This document shows positions 9,920-19,638 of a stretch of 64,000 nt of DNA, in pieces; positions within the stretch are counted from its first letter, which is position 1; each line of letters begins with the position of its first letter. This DNA is from Fulvivirga maritima. GTDB taxonomy: Bacteria > Bacteroidota > Bacteroidia > Cytophagales > Cyclobacteriaceae. A program made the translations under genes and the position numbers. Below the pieces are notes generated by a model, which was not told the origin of the DNA, did no database searches, and was given only the letters and a program-made list of their open reading frames with translations. Location: the NCBI RefSeq assembly GCF_021389955.1, contig NZ_CP089980.1, positions 1-64,000 of the forward strand, written 5' to 3'.

Positions 9920-12327
9920 CTAATAATAGTCGGCACTAAAAAGGAATGACAGCTTTTCATGACTGAACTCTTTTTTCAACTTGGTATAATTGGGCGTGAT
10001 TAAATTTTGATAGGTTTTAGGTGATATATTATAACCATTGAATTTTGAAATATAATATTTCACTTCTTTCAGTTTCAATTTTTGGAAATACTCAGGAATA
10101 TCATTTTCAAACGTGCAGCTATTAATTCCCAAGTATTGTAACTGTTGCAGATCAGCAATCCATTTAGGGAAACCGACAAATTGTATACCTTCTAAATAAA
10201 GGGTTTCCAAATTAGAAAACGCTTTAAGGTAATCTGGAAGTGTTTCTATTTTATGATGAGGATTAAAATCAATAAGATCCAGGCTGGTTAAACTTTCGGG
10301 TATGGTTTTAATATCATCTCCAACTCCCATCAGATGCAGCCTCTGCAAGGCCGTAAATTGATTAAGCTGAGCATAAGCTTCTTTACCAAAAGCATAACAT
10401 AAAGACAACTCTATATCTTTTAGCTTAGGAGCCTCTAGCGCGGCCAAAGAAGACACCTCGGTACGCGATAGAGAAAGCTTTTTAAATGATTCAGCTGCAC
10501 GGCAGGAAATTCGTGTATTACCTGGTTCTATTGAATGGAAAGCGCCTGTAAATTGGGCATCTCCTGAAGTAGTTGAAGCACATTTTCTGCCTTATAATTC
10601 TCTAGTTTTAACCCTTTTAACTGTGGAGCCAGATGGGCATTAAGTGCCGCTTCGCTTCCGGCCTCGTTTTCTATAAATAGTTTTTCAAGGTTAGGGCAAT
10701 GCTTTAAAACATCTTTAATCGCTTCTGGAGACCATTTTAAGCGCAATTTTCTTAAGTATTCAGGCTTAGGAAGGTAGGCCGAATAATCGACAGCAGGAGC
10801 TGAGAGGTCTTTTGGCAAAGATAGATCTAAAGTCTCTGCTATTATTTTACTGAAAAAACCTTCCATATCTGTAATGCTTACGGATTGTAACAAAGCCTTT
10901 TCAGTGTTTATGAATTGTTCTCCTACAATAAATTCTTTGATTTGAAGAAGGTAAAGATCATTAACTTGCTGAGGAAGTGCATCCGCTTGAATAATCAAAT
11001 TCGGACATCTTTGAATTTCTAAAGAATCAAGTAAGGCTATACTTTTCAAAATTTCAGGTAGCCTCTCTACATCAGAATTCCATATTTTTATAGCAGATAA
11101 GTTAGGACATGCTCCCAGATTAGAGAATAAAGAATCGAATTTTCCCACACCAAAACAAGCAATTTTCTCTAACGCAGGTAAACCTTCTAAGCCGGCAGAA
11201 AGCTCAGGCAGCTCATTCATACGGTAGATTTCTACCTCTTTTAGATTCGGGAAACTTTCAGGATGTTGAAAAACATAGGCTAATAAATCTGCTCTGTGAA
11301 AACTCAGTTTAGCAATCTCCAGCGCTTTACCTGTATGTATAATTTTAACTGATTTATCTAATCGAATAGCTCCTATATTCGGCAAAAAAGCACAGTAATC
11401 TTCAACCTCCTTCACCTTGGGCAATTTTTTAAACTCGGCTTTTTCTAAGGTTTTTAACTGCGGAATACATTTTGGTATTTCAATCAGGTTAGGGCAGTCG
11501 TAAACTTCTATTTCTTTCAGACTTTTTAAAGAAGATATATCCGGGAAAGCTTTCAATTTCGCTAAATCCTCCAATTCCAATACCTGTATAGAAGTCGGAA
11601 GTTTTAATTGATCAATACTTGTAGTGGTTAACCCTTCTAATTGTAAGGTTTCAAGATTGCTGAGTTGCTGCAAATCTTGTGGTATTTCTAAAGTCACAGG
11701 CTCTTCTGCCCCGGTCTGATCAATGGAAAGCTCTTTTAAATGCTCTAATTGGCTGAAATATTTTGGAAACTCTTGTAAATATGGGGTTTTCAGCTTTAAA
11801 GTTTCTAAGTCTTTTAAGTTACTGAAGCTATCCGGCAATTGGGTATATGCTCCATCAATTTGAAGCACGTGTATCGAATTTACTGTCCCGAATTCTTCTG
11901 GAATACCGTTGGCAAATACATCTCCTATAAACAAGCCCGTTATACCTTGAAGACGTCTGATTATAGAAGGGTCTTTGCTTATTTTTTTAGCCACGCTTTC
12001 TTCATCTATAAAAAAGCAAATAAACCCTAACAGCTGATATAGTCTGCCAATAAGAAAATCAGGATCTATAGTGGCAAAATGCACTAGCGCGCTAATTATT
12101 TTACTCGTATCATCTAATTTTTCAGGAAGTTTATTACGGGTTTTAAAAGCTTTTAATTGGGCTTTGTTACCATTTTTTTCTAAAGTATCGGTAATCTCCT
12201 GTACAATTTCTTTATCTCTGCAGATTTTACCTATCATAAAAAGTTCATAAAGGACACCCTGCGGGTAGTTCTTGTTTTCTTGCAGATGTTTGTAGTAAGA
12301 TGATATATTTTCTACATTAAATTTCAT
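9920..12327 (-). pseudogene. Leucine-rich-repeat protein, interrupted near the C-terminus
   Basis: A large (about 800-residue) cytoplasmic-looking LRR protein with no signal peptide. The first ~150 residues are helical (HLQENKNYPQGVLYELFMIG). From residue ~155 onward there are at least 20 LRR units of the LxxLExLxLxxxxLxxxP type, for example LKDLETLKLKTPYLQEFPKY. The long frame ends at a TAG (10528-10530). Beyond it, in the same frame, NQVIHEFPAVQLNHLK continues the repeats, then a one-base shift at the A5 run near 10485 leads into the last 178 residues, which hold about five more repeats. One nonsense codon and one frameshift therefore split it. Function unknown; similar LRR proteins sit beside SUKH-type genes, as here. 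Confidence 0.7.
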
Positions 12328-12462
12328 GGCAATTTTACGTCTTCGTGTTGTATGATCTTTCGCTCTGTTTTGATCGTTTGATCCTATTTCTATTCAAATA
12401 ATAAGCACACTTGAAATGTGTAAGGCTTTAATACTACTTTTAGAGTTAACCGATAGCTTATT

Positions 12463-13368
12463 TCAAAGCCAATCTGCTTCTATACCTAATTTCTCAAATT
12501 CTTCCACAATGGATCCTGAGGCATAACACAGGGTTACTTCTTTTAAGTTAGGAAAGTGCTTAGCATCTTCTACACTTTCTATATCCCAATAGTCTACTGC
12601 TCCACCAGAGAAAGGAGCTAAATTCATATAAACATCATTACCTCCATCCTGATAGATCTCCGTTAATTTGGAAGCCAAACGTTTAGGAATCGGTAAGTTT
12701 TTGAAATATTGCGTCACTTCTGCGATAGGCTCGTAGCCTTCTTCATCTACATCAATGTCTCTCTTGGTATACCATTTTGCGAATTCATAGACATCAAACT
12801 TAGGAGTTAACAGCTCTTGAGTATACATCAACTCTTCTATCACCGCGAGTTTAAAACCAAAATCAGTAAAGGTAATGAGCTCTTCATCGGGTGTAGTAAT
12901 CTCATATTTATCTTTCGGAATACCTGCTGCACGGTCATACGGCTTGTAATGACTAACTTCAATGGCTTTAATACGGTCTTCTTCAACATCAAACCAGGCA
13001 CTTACCGCATTGACCACCAAGGCTCCGGAGGAGTCTCCCTCAAACAGTTTTACTCGCTTTTCCGGGTGATTATGATAATAAGTAACAATAGCCTCATCTT
13101 CAAAATCAAAGGTTCCAGAAAATGCTTGAGAAGGACTAAATTGATAATCTTCTTGCTCAAAAATGGCGCTTATAGCATAGATAACATTTTCTTCTTTACA
13201 ATAGCCAAGTATACCAAGCTCATCCCAGATGTAGACACCGCCTTTTTTACCCTTAAAGAAGCGAGGATTTTCACCTAGTACACTTTCTAATAGCGTTAAA
13301 GAAACGGGGAATGTAATGGCTGTATTATTGATTTCAAAACCAGTTGTAGAAAGGCGTAAATTCATCAT
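12463..13368 (-). CDS. Conserved protein of unknown function, immunity-like neighbourhood
   Basis: A 301-residue soluble protein without a signal peptide or membrane segment. It has an N-terminal beta-rich part (LRLSTTGFEINNTAITFPVS, then GGVYIWDELGILGY) and a helical C-terminal part (DVYEFAKWYTKRDIDVDEEG). I believe it belongs to one of the Bacteroidota DUF families found next to SUKH proteins, but cannot name it with confidence. It starts 93 bases downstream of... the SUKH-like gene at 13380 actually precedes it with only an 11-base gap, so the two form a small operon. A role in antitoxin or immunity functions is possible by association only. Confidence 0.55.
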   Translation of the reverse strand: MMNLRLSTTGFEINNTAITFPVSLTLLESVLGENPRFFKGKKGGVYIWDELGILGYCKEENVIYAISAIFEQEDYQFSPSQAFSGTFDFEDEAIVTYYHNHPEKRVKLFEGDSSGALVVNAVSAWFDVEEDRIKAIEVSHYKPYDRAAGIPKDKYEITTPDEELITFTDFGFKLAVIEELMYTQELLTPKFDVYEFAKWYTKRDIDVDEEGYEPIAEVTQYFKNLPIPKRLASKLTEIYQDGGNDVYMNLAPFSGGAVDYWDIESVEDAKHFPNLKEVTLCYASGSIVEEFEKLGIEADWL

Positions 13369-13379
13369 AATGAGTTAAT

Positions 13380-13832
13380 TTATAATACTTTATAAAGGCT
13401 TTTCTCTTTTAAGAATTTATCAAAGGAACCTGAAACTTTAGTTATTCCTCCCCCATCATGGTAATAGGCCCATAATGAAAAACTACATTCCGGATCAATA
13501 TAGAGATAGTCTCCATTTTCGTGTGCTATCACAAAACCTTTGGCTACCCTCTCGAGTTTCACCCTACCAAAATGTGCCGAATGAGCGTATATATCTTCCG
13601 AGTGCTCGCTTTGTACCTGAGTGTAAAGCTTTAAACATTCATAATTAGCGGCTTCACCCACTCCGTCCATAGTCCAACGTTTTAATAGCTCTTCTTTACC
13701 CATCATATTCCAAGTACGTGCATCATAGCGCCCTTTAATTTTAATCTGAGTGCCATCAGGGTGCTTATCAAGAAATTGAAGATACCTGTTTGGTAATTCT
13801 TGCTGAAAAGTTTCGCTAAACTCTAATTTCAT
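13380..13832 (-). CDS. SUKH (SMI1/KNR4)-like protein
   Basis: A 150-residue single-domain protein with the SUKH-fold signature toward its C-terminus: FVIAHENGDYLYIDPECSFS followed by LWAYYHDGG and a hydrophobic end helix (GSFDKFLKE). SUKH domains are common immunity proteins against nuclease and deaminase toxins in polymorphic toxin systems, but many are orphans. The gene precedes the unknown gene at 12463 by 11 bases. No toxin gene lies in the window, so the immunity role is inference. The 220 bases upstream hold only a short perfect palindrome (13892-13909, ATCACTGA arms) and no gene. Confidence 0.65.
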   Translation of the reverse strand: MKLEFSETFQQELPNRYLQFLDKHPDGTQIKIKGRYDARTWNMMGKEELLKRWTMDGVGEAANYECLKLYTQVQSEHSEDIYAHSAHFGRVKLERVAKGFVIAHENGDYLYIDPECSFSLWAYYHDGGGITKVSGSFDKFLKEKSLYKVL

Positions 13833-14052
13833 AGACCAGTGTGTTTATTAAAAGTATGGTCACAAAACTGAGAACATTTAAAGGAAATAAAATCACTGAT
13901 TTCAGTGATATTGAATTTTAGGGGTGATCTACCATTGAAGAATGGCCATGAAGCCGATAGTGCCTCGGGCAGGGTGAAATGACCTTAACTTAAACGGCAT
14001 TACCAATGCCTTTGAAGGTCGAAATCGCTGTCTTTTTGTGGTGGAGTTGGGT

Positions 14053-14589
14053 TTAAAACTTCCATTTATCAAAATACTTCAAGAAAATCTTACTGATGTT
14101 CTTCGCGTCATCAATTCCACGATGATGCATCCCATCCAAATTTAGATTTTCATGCTTAAGAGCATTTGCTAGTCCTATTGCTCTTTTTAACCTATTAATG
14201 GTGGCATGTTGATGCTTAAGGCTGATGTGATTGGCAAGCCATCCTTTATCTAATTGATGCAAATCACAATCCTGTTCAAGTTGCTTTTTATCGTAGAAAC
14301 CCCAACTACATAACATGTATTTTTCATCGGGATTGATCCAATTTTTAAATCGATGTAAAGCCTCCGGGAAATGATCAGCCTGATCAATATCTGACTGCTG
14401 AATAGTAGTTAATTCTTGACAAAAATCTGATAAGATGGGATGTATGGCCGGTTTCACAAACGCATTAAATTGATCGATCATTTTAGCTTGTTCGCTGATC
14501 TTGACTGCACCAATTTCAATCACCTCTCTTTTTCTATCAGTTTTATTTTTCCAGCACGTTGCCTCTAGATCAAATATTATGTAATTCAT
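14053..14589 (-). CDS. DEDDh-type 3'-5' exonuclease
   Basis: A 178-residue exonuclease of the DnaQ/ERI-1-like (KapD-like) family. Catalytic residues are all present: Asp and Glu in IIFDLEATCW (residues ~7 and 9), the second Asp in GFYDKKQLEQD, and the HHRGIDDA motif giving His and the final Asp (DEDDh). It would act on single-stranded DNA or RNA ends in the cytoplasm. It is intact, starts just left of site A1, and lies at the distal (left) end of the cassette array. It is therefore either the first chromosomal gene past the array or a last cassette that lost its site; no attC-like structure follows its stop. Confidence 0.8.
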   Translation of the reverse strand: MNYIIFDLEATCWKNKTDRKREVIEIGAVKISEQAKMIDQFNAFVKPAIHPILSDFCQELTTIQQSDIDQADHFPEALHRFKNWINPDEKYMLCSWGFYDKKQLEQDCDLHQLDKGWLANHISLKHQHATINRLKRAIGLANALKHENLNLDGMHHRGIDDAKNISKIFLKYFDKWKF

Positions 14590-14598
14590 TTTTTATAG

Positions 14599-14715
14599 GG
14601 TGTAACGACTCGGCTAAAAAGCGTAGGCTGGACATGTGTAAATATCGGGAAAGTATCTTGCCCTACCAACCTAAACAAGTACCTCAGTAAGCCTATGGAT
14701 TTAGCATTTGTTACA
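14599..14715 (-). repeat. attC-like site A1 (left end of array)
   Basis: Inverted arms: left TGTAAC...GCTAAAAAGCGTAGGC, right GCCTATGGATTTAGC...GTTACA. The outer TGTAAC/GTTACA and the inner GCTAAA/TTTAGC and TAGGC/GCCTA pairs can fold into one long hairpin with bulges, as attC sites do. It lies directly after the stop of the 14722 gene and is the most distal site of the array. Confidence 0.65.
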
Positions 14716-14721
14716 GCTCGT

Positions 14722-15835
14722 TTAGTCATTTTTCATAAAGTATTTGCAAACAGTTCCTGGTCGGACCTCCCTAAATGGAAAGTTATTTCTTAACACTTCC
14801 TCAAATTCAATGTCATGTTCCCAAGGCGCATTGACCAGACACCAATTCATATCCCAAAATTTTTGATCTGAATTATGATATACAATCATTCCTATGCATT
14901 TGTCGAGTTTCTGATCATACTTATGGGCTTCCGTATAATTTAAAAGAGCGTTGTGCCATTTATCCTTATTCTCAAACAAAAAGGGTATAAATACAAAACC
15001 ACATTTAGTATTGAGGCTTACAATTCTATATGGAATTGTGAATTCTTGATTTTTAGACTTTTCCAAGGAGAGAGTCCAACGTTTTTTGAACTCTCTTAAT
15101 TCTGCTCTGTGGAGTTTTGCAATTTCTTTTATGATTTGATAATAATCCCGATTTTCGGGGTTCTTAATGATCATGTCTTGGAATCGATCAATTACAAACG
15201 AAATATCAAAGCTCTCAAAATCATCCTGTAATCTTGCGAAGTTGTTGATATAGGAGGCATTAATATGGTCAGTTTCTAGAGTTTCAAAGTAGTGTCCCAA
15301 AACATATTGTTCCGGCAATGAATTAAGAGATATCTTCTGAGCTTGATAGAATCATTCTCTAAATTTTAAATACTCATGAATTTCAGACGGTGTTACTAGA
15401 TACTTACAAATCCATGAATAATCCTCCAAATGCAACAGGTGTATCAAACCAGCACTTGAACTTTCATGAAATTTCTGGAATCGAATACTATCGGGTAAAT
15501 CAGCTGAGTAAATGATAACTTTTTGTTGGAGAGATATTCCTGGCCTCAGAAACATCAAACTCATGCCCCTTTTCATTTTGAACTTTGATTTGCTTAAAGC
15601 TATTTAGGTATTCTAGACTGTTTTTTATTTGACCTACTGCAACATTTCTAACCTTCTTTTTGTACCACTTTTCTACTGATCCTGTAGCTTTTTCGTTTCT
15701 TCCCTTAATTTGGAAAATAAAAAGAAAATCATCCAGCCATACAAAGTTGTCAGCTAGTTCTACCTCTTCTTTTTGTCGATGGTGGTTGGAATTTATTTTT
15801 ACTGAATGTGAACTCCTTGAAAAAGAAATTTGCAT
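14722..15835 (-). pseudogene. Cassette gene, possible PD-(D/E)XK-like nuclease, two lesions
   Basis: Reassembled length about 371 residues. The N-terminal part reads VELADNFVWLDDFLFIFQIK, which resembles the acidic and Q-x-K core of PD-(D/E)XK nucleases; the family assignment is tentative. The rest (ETLETDHINASYINNFARLQ, then helical) is unrecognised. Lesions: a frameshift near 15540 (EARNIS joins to LQQKVIIYSAD in another frame) and an in-frame TGA near 15353 where FRE-W-FYQAQ would be expected (Trp codon changed). Start ATG 15835 is exactly preceded by the TAA of the short leader ORF from repeat R1. Cassette between A1 and R1. Confidence 0.5.
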
Positions 15836-15877
15836 TTACTGCTGAAATATGTTCTTCTGAAGCCTCCATGTATGAGC

Positions 15878-16060
15878 TGTAACATCGGTGTAAGGGAAAC
15901 GCATTCCCCTATTTCTTTTATGGGGTCAATATAACTAATTTAATCTTAAAAATGAATAACAGCGTTTTGTGAGACTTTTAAGGTTTGGTATGGATAGCCA
16001 GGCCAGCCTATTCAACTGAGTTGGGGTAACCATGCCGAGCATGGCGGCAACGGGGGGTAG
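15878..16060 (-). repeat. Cassette repeat R1
   Basis: Full copy of the ~185 bp array repeat. Conserved internal blocks: GGTGTAAGGGAAACGCATTC at the left, GTCAATATAACTAATTTAAT, GTTTTGTGAGACTTTTAAGG, and the ATGCCGAGCATGGCGGCAAC hairpin at the right. Its left end encodes the leader peptide MRFPYTDV. Confidence 0.85.
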
Positions 16061-16064
16061 CGTT

Positions 16065-16487
16065 TTAACTCCAGCTCATGTCAATTATTACTATTCTATT
16101 TGCTTTGTCGATATAAACATGACCACCAATAGAACCTTCTTGTCCGTCAATCCAATATTCTACTTGGTCTACTTCGGTCTTTATTGGATCAATATTATTT
16201 AGTCCGCTTTGCTCAATCCATTCATTCAGTCCTTCTGAATCACATTGAAATTCAACAATAAATTCTCTTGTAAACATGCTTCCTGCAGTTTCTACCGAAA
16301 GAATATCAGCAGATTCTGGAATGTCTGCAAGTCCACCCCAATTCAATGTAGCTTCTATTGCTTCCGCTCTATCCCATGGCATTACAATGTTAGCAAAGTA
16401 AGGCACAACGAATAGCCCAATGAATAGAGCAATAACTATTGCCAGTCCTATAAATACACGTATTAATATTTTCTTAAAGGTTTTCAT
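16065..16487 (-). CDS. Cassette protein, N-terminal membrane anchor, unknown function
   Basis: A 140-residue protein with one N-terminal transmembrane segment (IRVFIGLAIVIALFIGLFVV, residues ~9-28) and a soluble, acidic extracytoplasmic part (DRAEAIEATLNWGGL ... GGHVYIDKANRIVIIDMSW). No family recognised. It is the only gene between repeats R1 and R2; the stop lies within 5 bases of R1 and the start is 20 bases from R2. The leader ORF in R2 stops about 23 bases before this ATG. No promoter is visible in the unit, so expression probably depends on read-through or on the repeat. Confidence 0.65.
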   Translation of the reverse strand: MKTFKKILIRVFIGLAIVIALFIGLFVVPYFANIVMPWDRAEAIEATLNWGGLADIPESADILSVETAGSMFTREFIVEFQCDSEGLNEWIEQSGLNNIDPIKTEVDQVEYWIDGQEGSIGGHVYIDKANRIVIIDMSWS

Positions 16488-16507
16488 TAGCCCGATCAGA
16501 TGAAACT

Positions 16508-16688
16508 ATGCTACACATCCGCATAAAGGAAACACATCCCTTTTTTCTGTTATTGGGTCAATCTAACTAATTTAATCTTAAAAACGAATAGCCGCATTTT
16601 GTGCGACTTGCGAATAGCCAGGTCTCACGATGCAAAAGAGCTATGGTAGGCATACCTCCATGCTGGGCATGGCGGCAATTGGGGCTAG
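16508..16688 (-). repeat. Cassette repeat R2
   Basis: Copy of the ~185 bp repeat: GCATAAAGGAAACACATCCC left block, GGTCAATCTAACTAATTTAA, then the CATGCTGGGCATGGCGGC hairpin. It is shorter in the middle than R1 (a small deletion around the GACTTTTAAGGTTT block). Confidence 0.8.
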
Positions 16689-16694
16689 TTTTTT

Positions 16695-17102
16695 CTATTT
16701 AAATGTTAATTGCCATTGATACTTATCAACCTGTTTAAACGAAGATTCAATTCCCTTAATCCCATTTAGTGATAAAGTGTCGTCAGAAATTATGGTCATT
16801 TTATTGAATAAATCATAGTTAGGTTTTATGCCTTGCCCATGCTCTAAAATAAAGTATGAATTCGGTAAAACTTCATATTTAGACACAAGGTTTGTAGAAT
16901 CAAAGTATATGATTTTGCTACCTTCGCTAAGTGCATATGTTTGTAGAAATGGCATATAAGGTCTTCCATCCCAAGCTTCTTCAAGTGTATTTCGGTTAAA
17001 TTCAAGAATAATAGAAGAATTGTTCTTTATTGATGAGTCATAGAATGGTTCACATGAAGCAATTATGAAAGTTAAAACTAATATAAGTAATGTATTCTTC
17101 AT
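16695..17102 (-). CDS. Cassette lipoprotein of unknown function
   Basis: A 135-residue predicted lipoprotein: MKNTLLILVLTFIIASCEPF has a classic signal peptide ending in a lipobox Cys at residue 17. The mature part is beta-rich and unrecognised (IILEFNRNTLEEAWDG, then YQWQLTF at the end). I chose ATG 17102; the open frame continues upstream for 23 codons to the ATG in repeat R3 (MCYRYMEVV), but including those residues would bury the signal peptide. Only gene between R2 and R3. Confidence 0.65.
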   Translation of the reverse strand: MKNTLLILVLTFIIASCEPFYDSSIKNNSSIILEFNRNTLEEAWDGRPYMPFLQTYALSEGSKIIYFDSTNLVSKYEVLPNSYFILEHGQGIKPNYDLFNKMTIISDDTLSLNGIKGIESSFKQVDKYQWQLTFK

Positions 17103-17142
17103 TTTAGCAATAGTGAATATGTAATAGGATTTATGCTTATGA

Positions 17143-17330
17143 GCTACAACCTCCATGTAACGGTAACACATCCCTTATTTCTTTTGTGGGGTCAATCTAA
17201 CTAATTTAATGTTAAAAATGAATAGCAACGCTTTGTGAGACTTTTAAGGTTTGATGCATCGCTAGGACAGCCTGTGCAATAGAGCTATGGTAGGCTGACC
17301 ACCATGCTGAGCATGGCGGCAACGGGGGGT
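17143..17330 (-). repeat. Cassette repeat R3, abutted by an IS3-family element
   Basis: Copy of the ~185 bp repeat with left block CATGTAACGGTAACACATCC, GGTCAATCTAACTAATTTAA and the right CATGCTGAGCATGGCGGCAA hairpin. The IS inserted directly at its right end (17331), so the cassette gene that used to follow has lost its 3' part. Confidence 0.85.
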
Positions 17331-17394
17331 TGTAAGCACCCCAAAATTAGGACTGTTTAAATGTATAGATTTCTAACAATTATTATTATTGAAA

Positions 17395-18264
17395 TCAGGT
17401 GTTAATTGTGGGTAACTCGATAGAGTTATCCACTGTTAACGCCCTCTGTGCATACAGCACCGGACTCAAGTCATTCAGACTTTCATGAGGCCTGAAAAAG
17501 TTATAGTCATTCATCCACTTTTCAGTAGCTTCACGCACTTCATTTATATCATCAAAAAGATACACATCCAATACATTTCTTCTGAAGGTGCCATTCAGCC
17601 TTTCTATGTAGGCATTTTGAGTGGGCTTACCTGGTTGTATATAAATGAAGTCGATTTCGTGCATTTGGCTCCATTCCTTAGTTAATGTTGCAATAAATTC
17701 AGGGCCATTATCCATCCTGATCCGCTCAGGTTTGCCTCGACGTTTAATTAAATGGTTTAAAACCCATACTATTTTATTGCTCTTAAGAGAATAGTCAATC
17801 TCTATATGTAGCGCTTCCCTGTTAAAATCATCCATTACATTGAAAGATCGAAACTTTCTGCCGTTCAATAGAGCATCACTCATAAAGTCAATAGACCAGG
17901 TATGATTGATTACAGGCGGTATTTCCAAAGGCTCTTTCACTCTTGCGGGCAGTCTTTTTTTTGTCTTTCTACGCATACTTAATCCCATGGATTTATAGAC
18001 TCTATGTACTTTCTTATGATTCCATTGATGCACCTCATTGCGAAGTCGCCTGAAAGCTTTCCAAAAACCTTCTCTGGGAAACTGCTCTGCTTTTTCTTTT
18101 AAAGCAGCCATAATAGGCTCATCATTTTTAATAGATGAATAATAATAGACGGATTTGGCAAGATTTAAAACCCGGCACGCCCTGCTGATGCTGATCGCGT
18201 AATTAAATTCCCTTTTTATTTCCGTAACTAGCTGCTTATTCTGGCAGGGCTTTAAAGCTTTTTT
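17395..18264 (-). CDS. IS3-family transposase, orfB (DDE integrase domain)
   Basis: Catalytic half of the IS3 transposase, made as an OrfAB fusion by a -1 frameshift at the A7 run 18259-18265 (A-AAA-AAG on the minus strand). The region begins with an HTH_21-like helical part ([20 protein letters not shown] marks the start of the integrase core). The DDE residues are visible: Asp in SIDFMSD, Asp in RMDNGPEF, and Glu in [13 protein letters not shown], 35 residues later as usual. The C-terminus is [17 protein letters not shown]. The frame is intact, so the element may be active. Confidence 0.85.
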   Translation of the reverse strand, partial: KKALKPCQNKQLVTEIKREFNYAISISRACRVLNLAKSVYYYSSIKNDEPIMAALKEKAEQFPREGFWKAFRRLRNEVHQWNHKKVHRVYKSMGLSMRRKTKKRLPARVKEPLEIPPVINHTWSIDFMSDALLNGRKFRSFNVMDDFNREALHIEIDYSLKSNKIVWVLNHLIKRRGKPERIRMDNGPEFIATLTKEWSQMHEIDFIYIQPGKPTQNAYIERLNGTFRRNVLDVYLFDDINEVREATEKWMNDYNFFRPHESLNDLSPVLYAQRALTVDNSIELPTINT

Positions 18265-18518
18265 TCGATAATCTCTTTAGCAAGCTTAAGATCAAGGGCT
18301 AATTCCGCATACATGTGTTTAAGCCTGCGATTTTCCTCTTCAAGTTCTTTTAGCTTCCGTAACTCTGAAGCATCCATGCCTCCAAATCGCTGGCGCCACT
18401 TGTAGAAGGCTGCCTGACTAACGCCATGCTCACGGCTGATCTCAGCCGCGGTCTTACCTGCATCAAATTCCTTCAAGATGCTGGCAATCTGTTGGGGTGA
18501 AAATTTCTTTCGTTTCAT
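18252..18518 (-). CDS. IS3-family transposase, orfA (helix-turn-helix)
   Basis: An 88-residue DNA-binding subunit: a transposase_8 type helix-turn-helix ([20 protein letters not shown], then [20 protein letters not shown]) followed by a leucine-zipper coiled coil ([20 protein letters not shown]). It ends in GAAAAAAAGC, the slippery site for fusion to orfB. It recognises the element ends and joins the catalytic half. Confidence 0.85.
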   Translation of the reverse strand: MKRKKFSPQQIASILKEFDAGKTAAEISREHGVSQAAFYKWRQRFGGMDASELRKLKELEEENRRLKHMYAELALDLKLAKEIIEKKL

Positions 18519-18585
18519 AGTGAACAGTTTAAATTTAATTAAATTTTTCTACTTTTAAACTGTCCTATTTTTAGGGGGCCTTACA

Positions 18586-18658
18586 ATACTTCCAAACATT
18601 GATCTATCTGTTTCTGGCTCAGCTTCTGCGTTTCTTTGCCTCCCTTTAAATCCTCCAT
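18586..18658 (-). pseudogene. 5' remnant of a cassette gene cut by the IS
   Basis: ATG 18658 opens a 24-codon frame (MEDLKGGKETQKLSQKQIDQ then CLEV) that runs directly into the right end of the IS3 element. Nothing on the other side of the IS continues it, because repeat R3 starts there, so the 3' part was deleted. Function cannot be inferred. Confidence 0.4.
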
Positions 18659-18676
18659 AGTATGATGTGTTTATGG

Positions 18677-18790
18677 GGTGAAGTTAGTTATTAATATTTG
18701 ATCAATGCAATAGGCACCAGAATAGCCAGGCTATATTATACAATAAAGCCGTGGTAATCATGCCACCATGCCAAGCATGGCGGCAACGGC
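18677..18790 (-). repeat. Cassette repeat R4, partial
   Basis: It keeps the right two-thirds of the repeat (AATAGCCAGGCTATATTATA ... CATGCCAAGCATGGCGGCAA) but lacks the left GTGTAAAGGAAACAC block and therefore also the leader ORF. Confidence 0.7.
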
Positions 18791-18822
18791 GTATCCTGAC
18801 CGATAAAATTTATTCATAGCAT

Positions 18823-19638
18823 TTATTGTGAGCTCGCTTTCAATGCTTCAAGGCTATCCAAAAGCCACTCTTCGTTTACTCGATTCGTTCTTTTGTTCGT
18901 CTCAATTTGGCGCTCCAACAATGGAATGAAGTCTTTATCTCCATAATCTTCTATGCTCTCCAAAATTAAAGATCCATGATCATCTATATTTTCCAGTTCT
19001 TTCTTGAGAATTTCCTTAACTCTAGTATCCTTTCGTTTCGACAACCCGGCAATTGCCTCATGTCGCGTTTTTTCGTCCTCATCGTTAATTCGATCCCAAA
19101 GAGCATGAATGATTTCCGAGTTGTTAGTTTCTATTTGTGAGCCGATTGCAAATGTTGCCCAGTCTCTAATTTCAGTGTTTTTGTCTCTAGAAAGTTCAAT
19201 TAGTGTTTCTATAGCCAACGTATTTTCCACACCGCATAGCGCAAAAACTAAACTAACCCTCACACTGGAATATCTGTGGTTTTTGAAGTCTATTAGTTTT
19301 GAGATTTGGGTAGTATTTAAGTCTTCATTGTTATGTCCAATGGCATGCAGAATACTATAAAGAACCTTGGGCGATAGTTCGTTTTCAAGAAGTTTGAAGT
19401 ACAATTTGACTGTTTGAGATTTGTTCAGTCTGGGATCGAAACCTAATTGTGCTAAAACATCTATTCCAATGATTTTTTCATTGTCATTATCAGAATTAGC
19501 AAGTTCCGTTGACCTATCATAGACCTCTTGGCTAACTCGTTTCCTCAGCTCACTTATATTATCCCAGTAGGTTTTCTGAGTTTTATTCTCCAACAGATGT
19601 TGGAATATTTTATTACTTGTCCAGTTCTTTCTACTCAT
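18823..19638 (-). CDS. Cassette HEAT-repeat protein
   Basis: A 271-residue soluble all-helical protein with HEAT/PBS-lyase-like repeats: VRVSLVFALCGVENTLAIET, IRDWATFAIGS, TRHEAIAGLSKRKDTRVKEI are successive units, about 31-35 residues each, from residue ~90 to ~235. HEAT repeats are protein-binding scaffolds; no catalytic motif is present. The start overlaps the stop of the upstream lipoprotein gene (19635-20345) by four bases, so the two are translationally coupled and form one two-gene cassette between R4 and site A2. Confidence 0.75.
   Translation of the reverse strand: MSRKNWTSNKIFQHLLENKTQKTYWDNISELRKRVSQEVYDRSTELANSDNDNEKIIGIDVLAQLGFDPRLNKSQTVKLYFKLLENELSPKVLYSILHAIGHNNEDLNTTQISKLIDFKNHRYSSVRVSLVFALCGVENTLAIETLIELSRDKNTEIRDWATFAIGSQIETNNSEIIHALWDRINDEDEKTRHEAIAGLSKRKDTRVKEILKKELENIDDHGSLILESIEDYGDKDFIPLLERQIETNKRTNRVNEEWLLDSLEALKASSQ

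Larger units (their letters stand above)
17331..18585 (-). mobile_element. IS3-family insertion sequence (orfA/orfB)
   Basis: The element is 1,255 bp. Its ends are imperfect inverted repeats: TGTAAGCACCCCAAAATTAG at the left and, reverse-complemented, TGTAAGGCCCCCTAAAAATA at the right, both continuing GGAC-TGTTTA-like. It encodes orfA and orfB with an A7 slippery run between them. I see no clear target duplication. It truncates a small cassette gene at 18586-18658. Confidence 0.85.

Noticed and set aside
5182-15360. TGA read as tryptophan (alternative code)
   Set aside because: Two in-frame TGAs fall at expected Trp positions, but TGG is used normally in the same and neighbouring genes, and TAG and TAA interruptions also occur.
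17300-17345. Perfect terminal pairing for repeat R3 (TACAACC with GGTTGTA)
   Set aside because: The right-hand bases TGTA belong to the end of the IS3 element inserted at 17331, so the match is coincidental.
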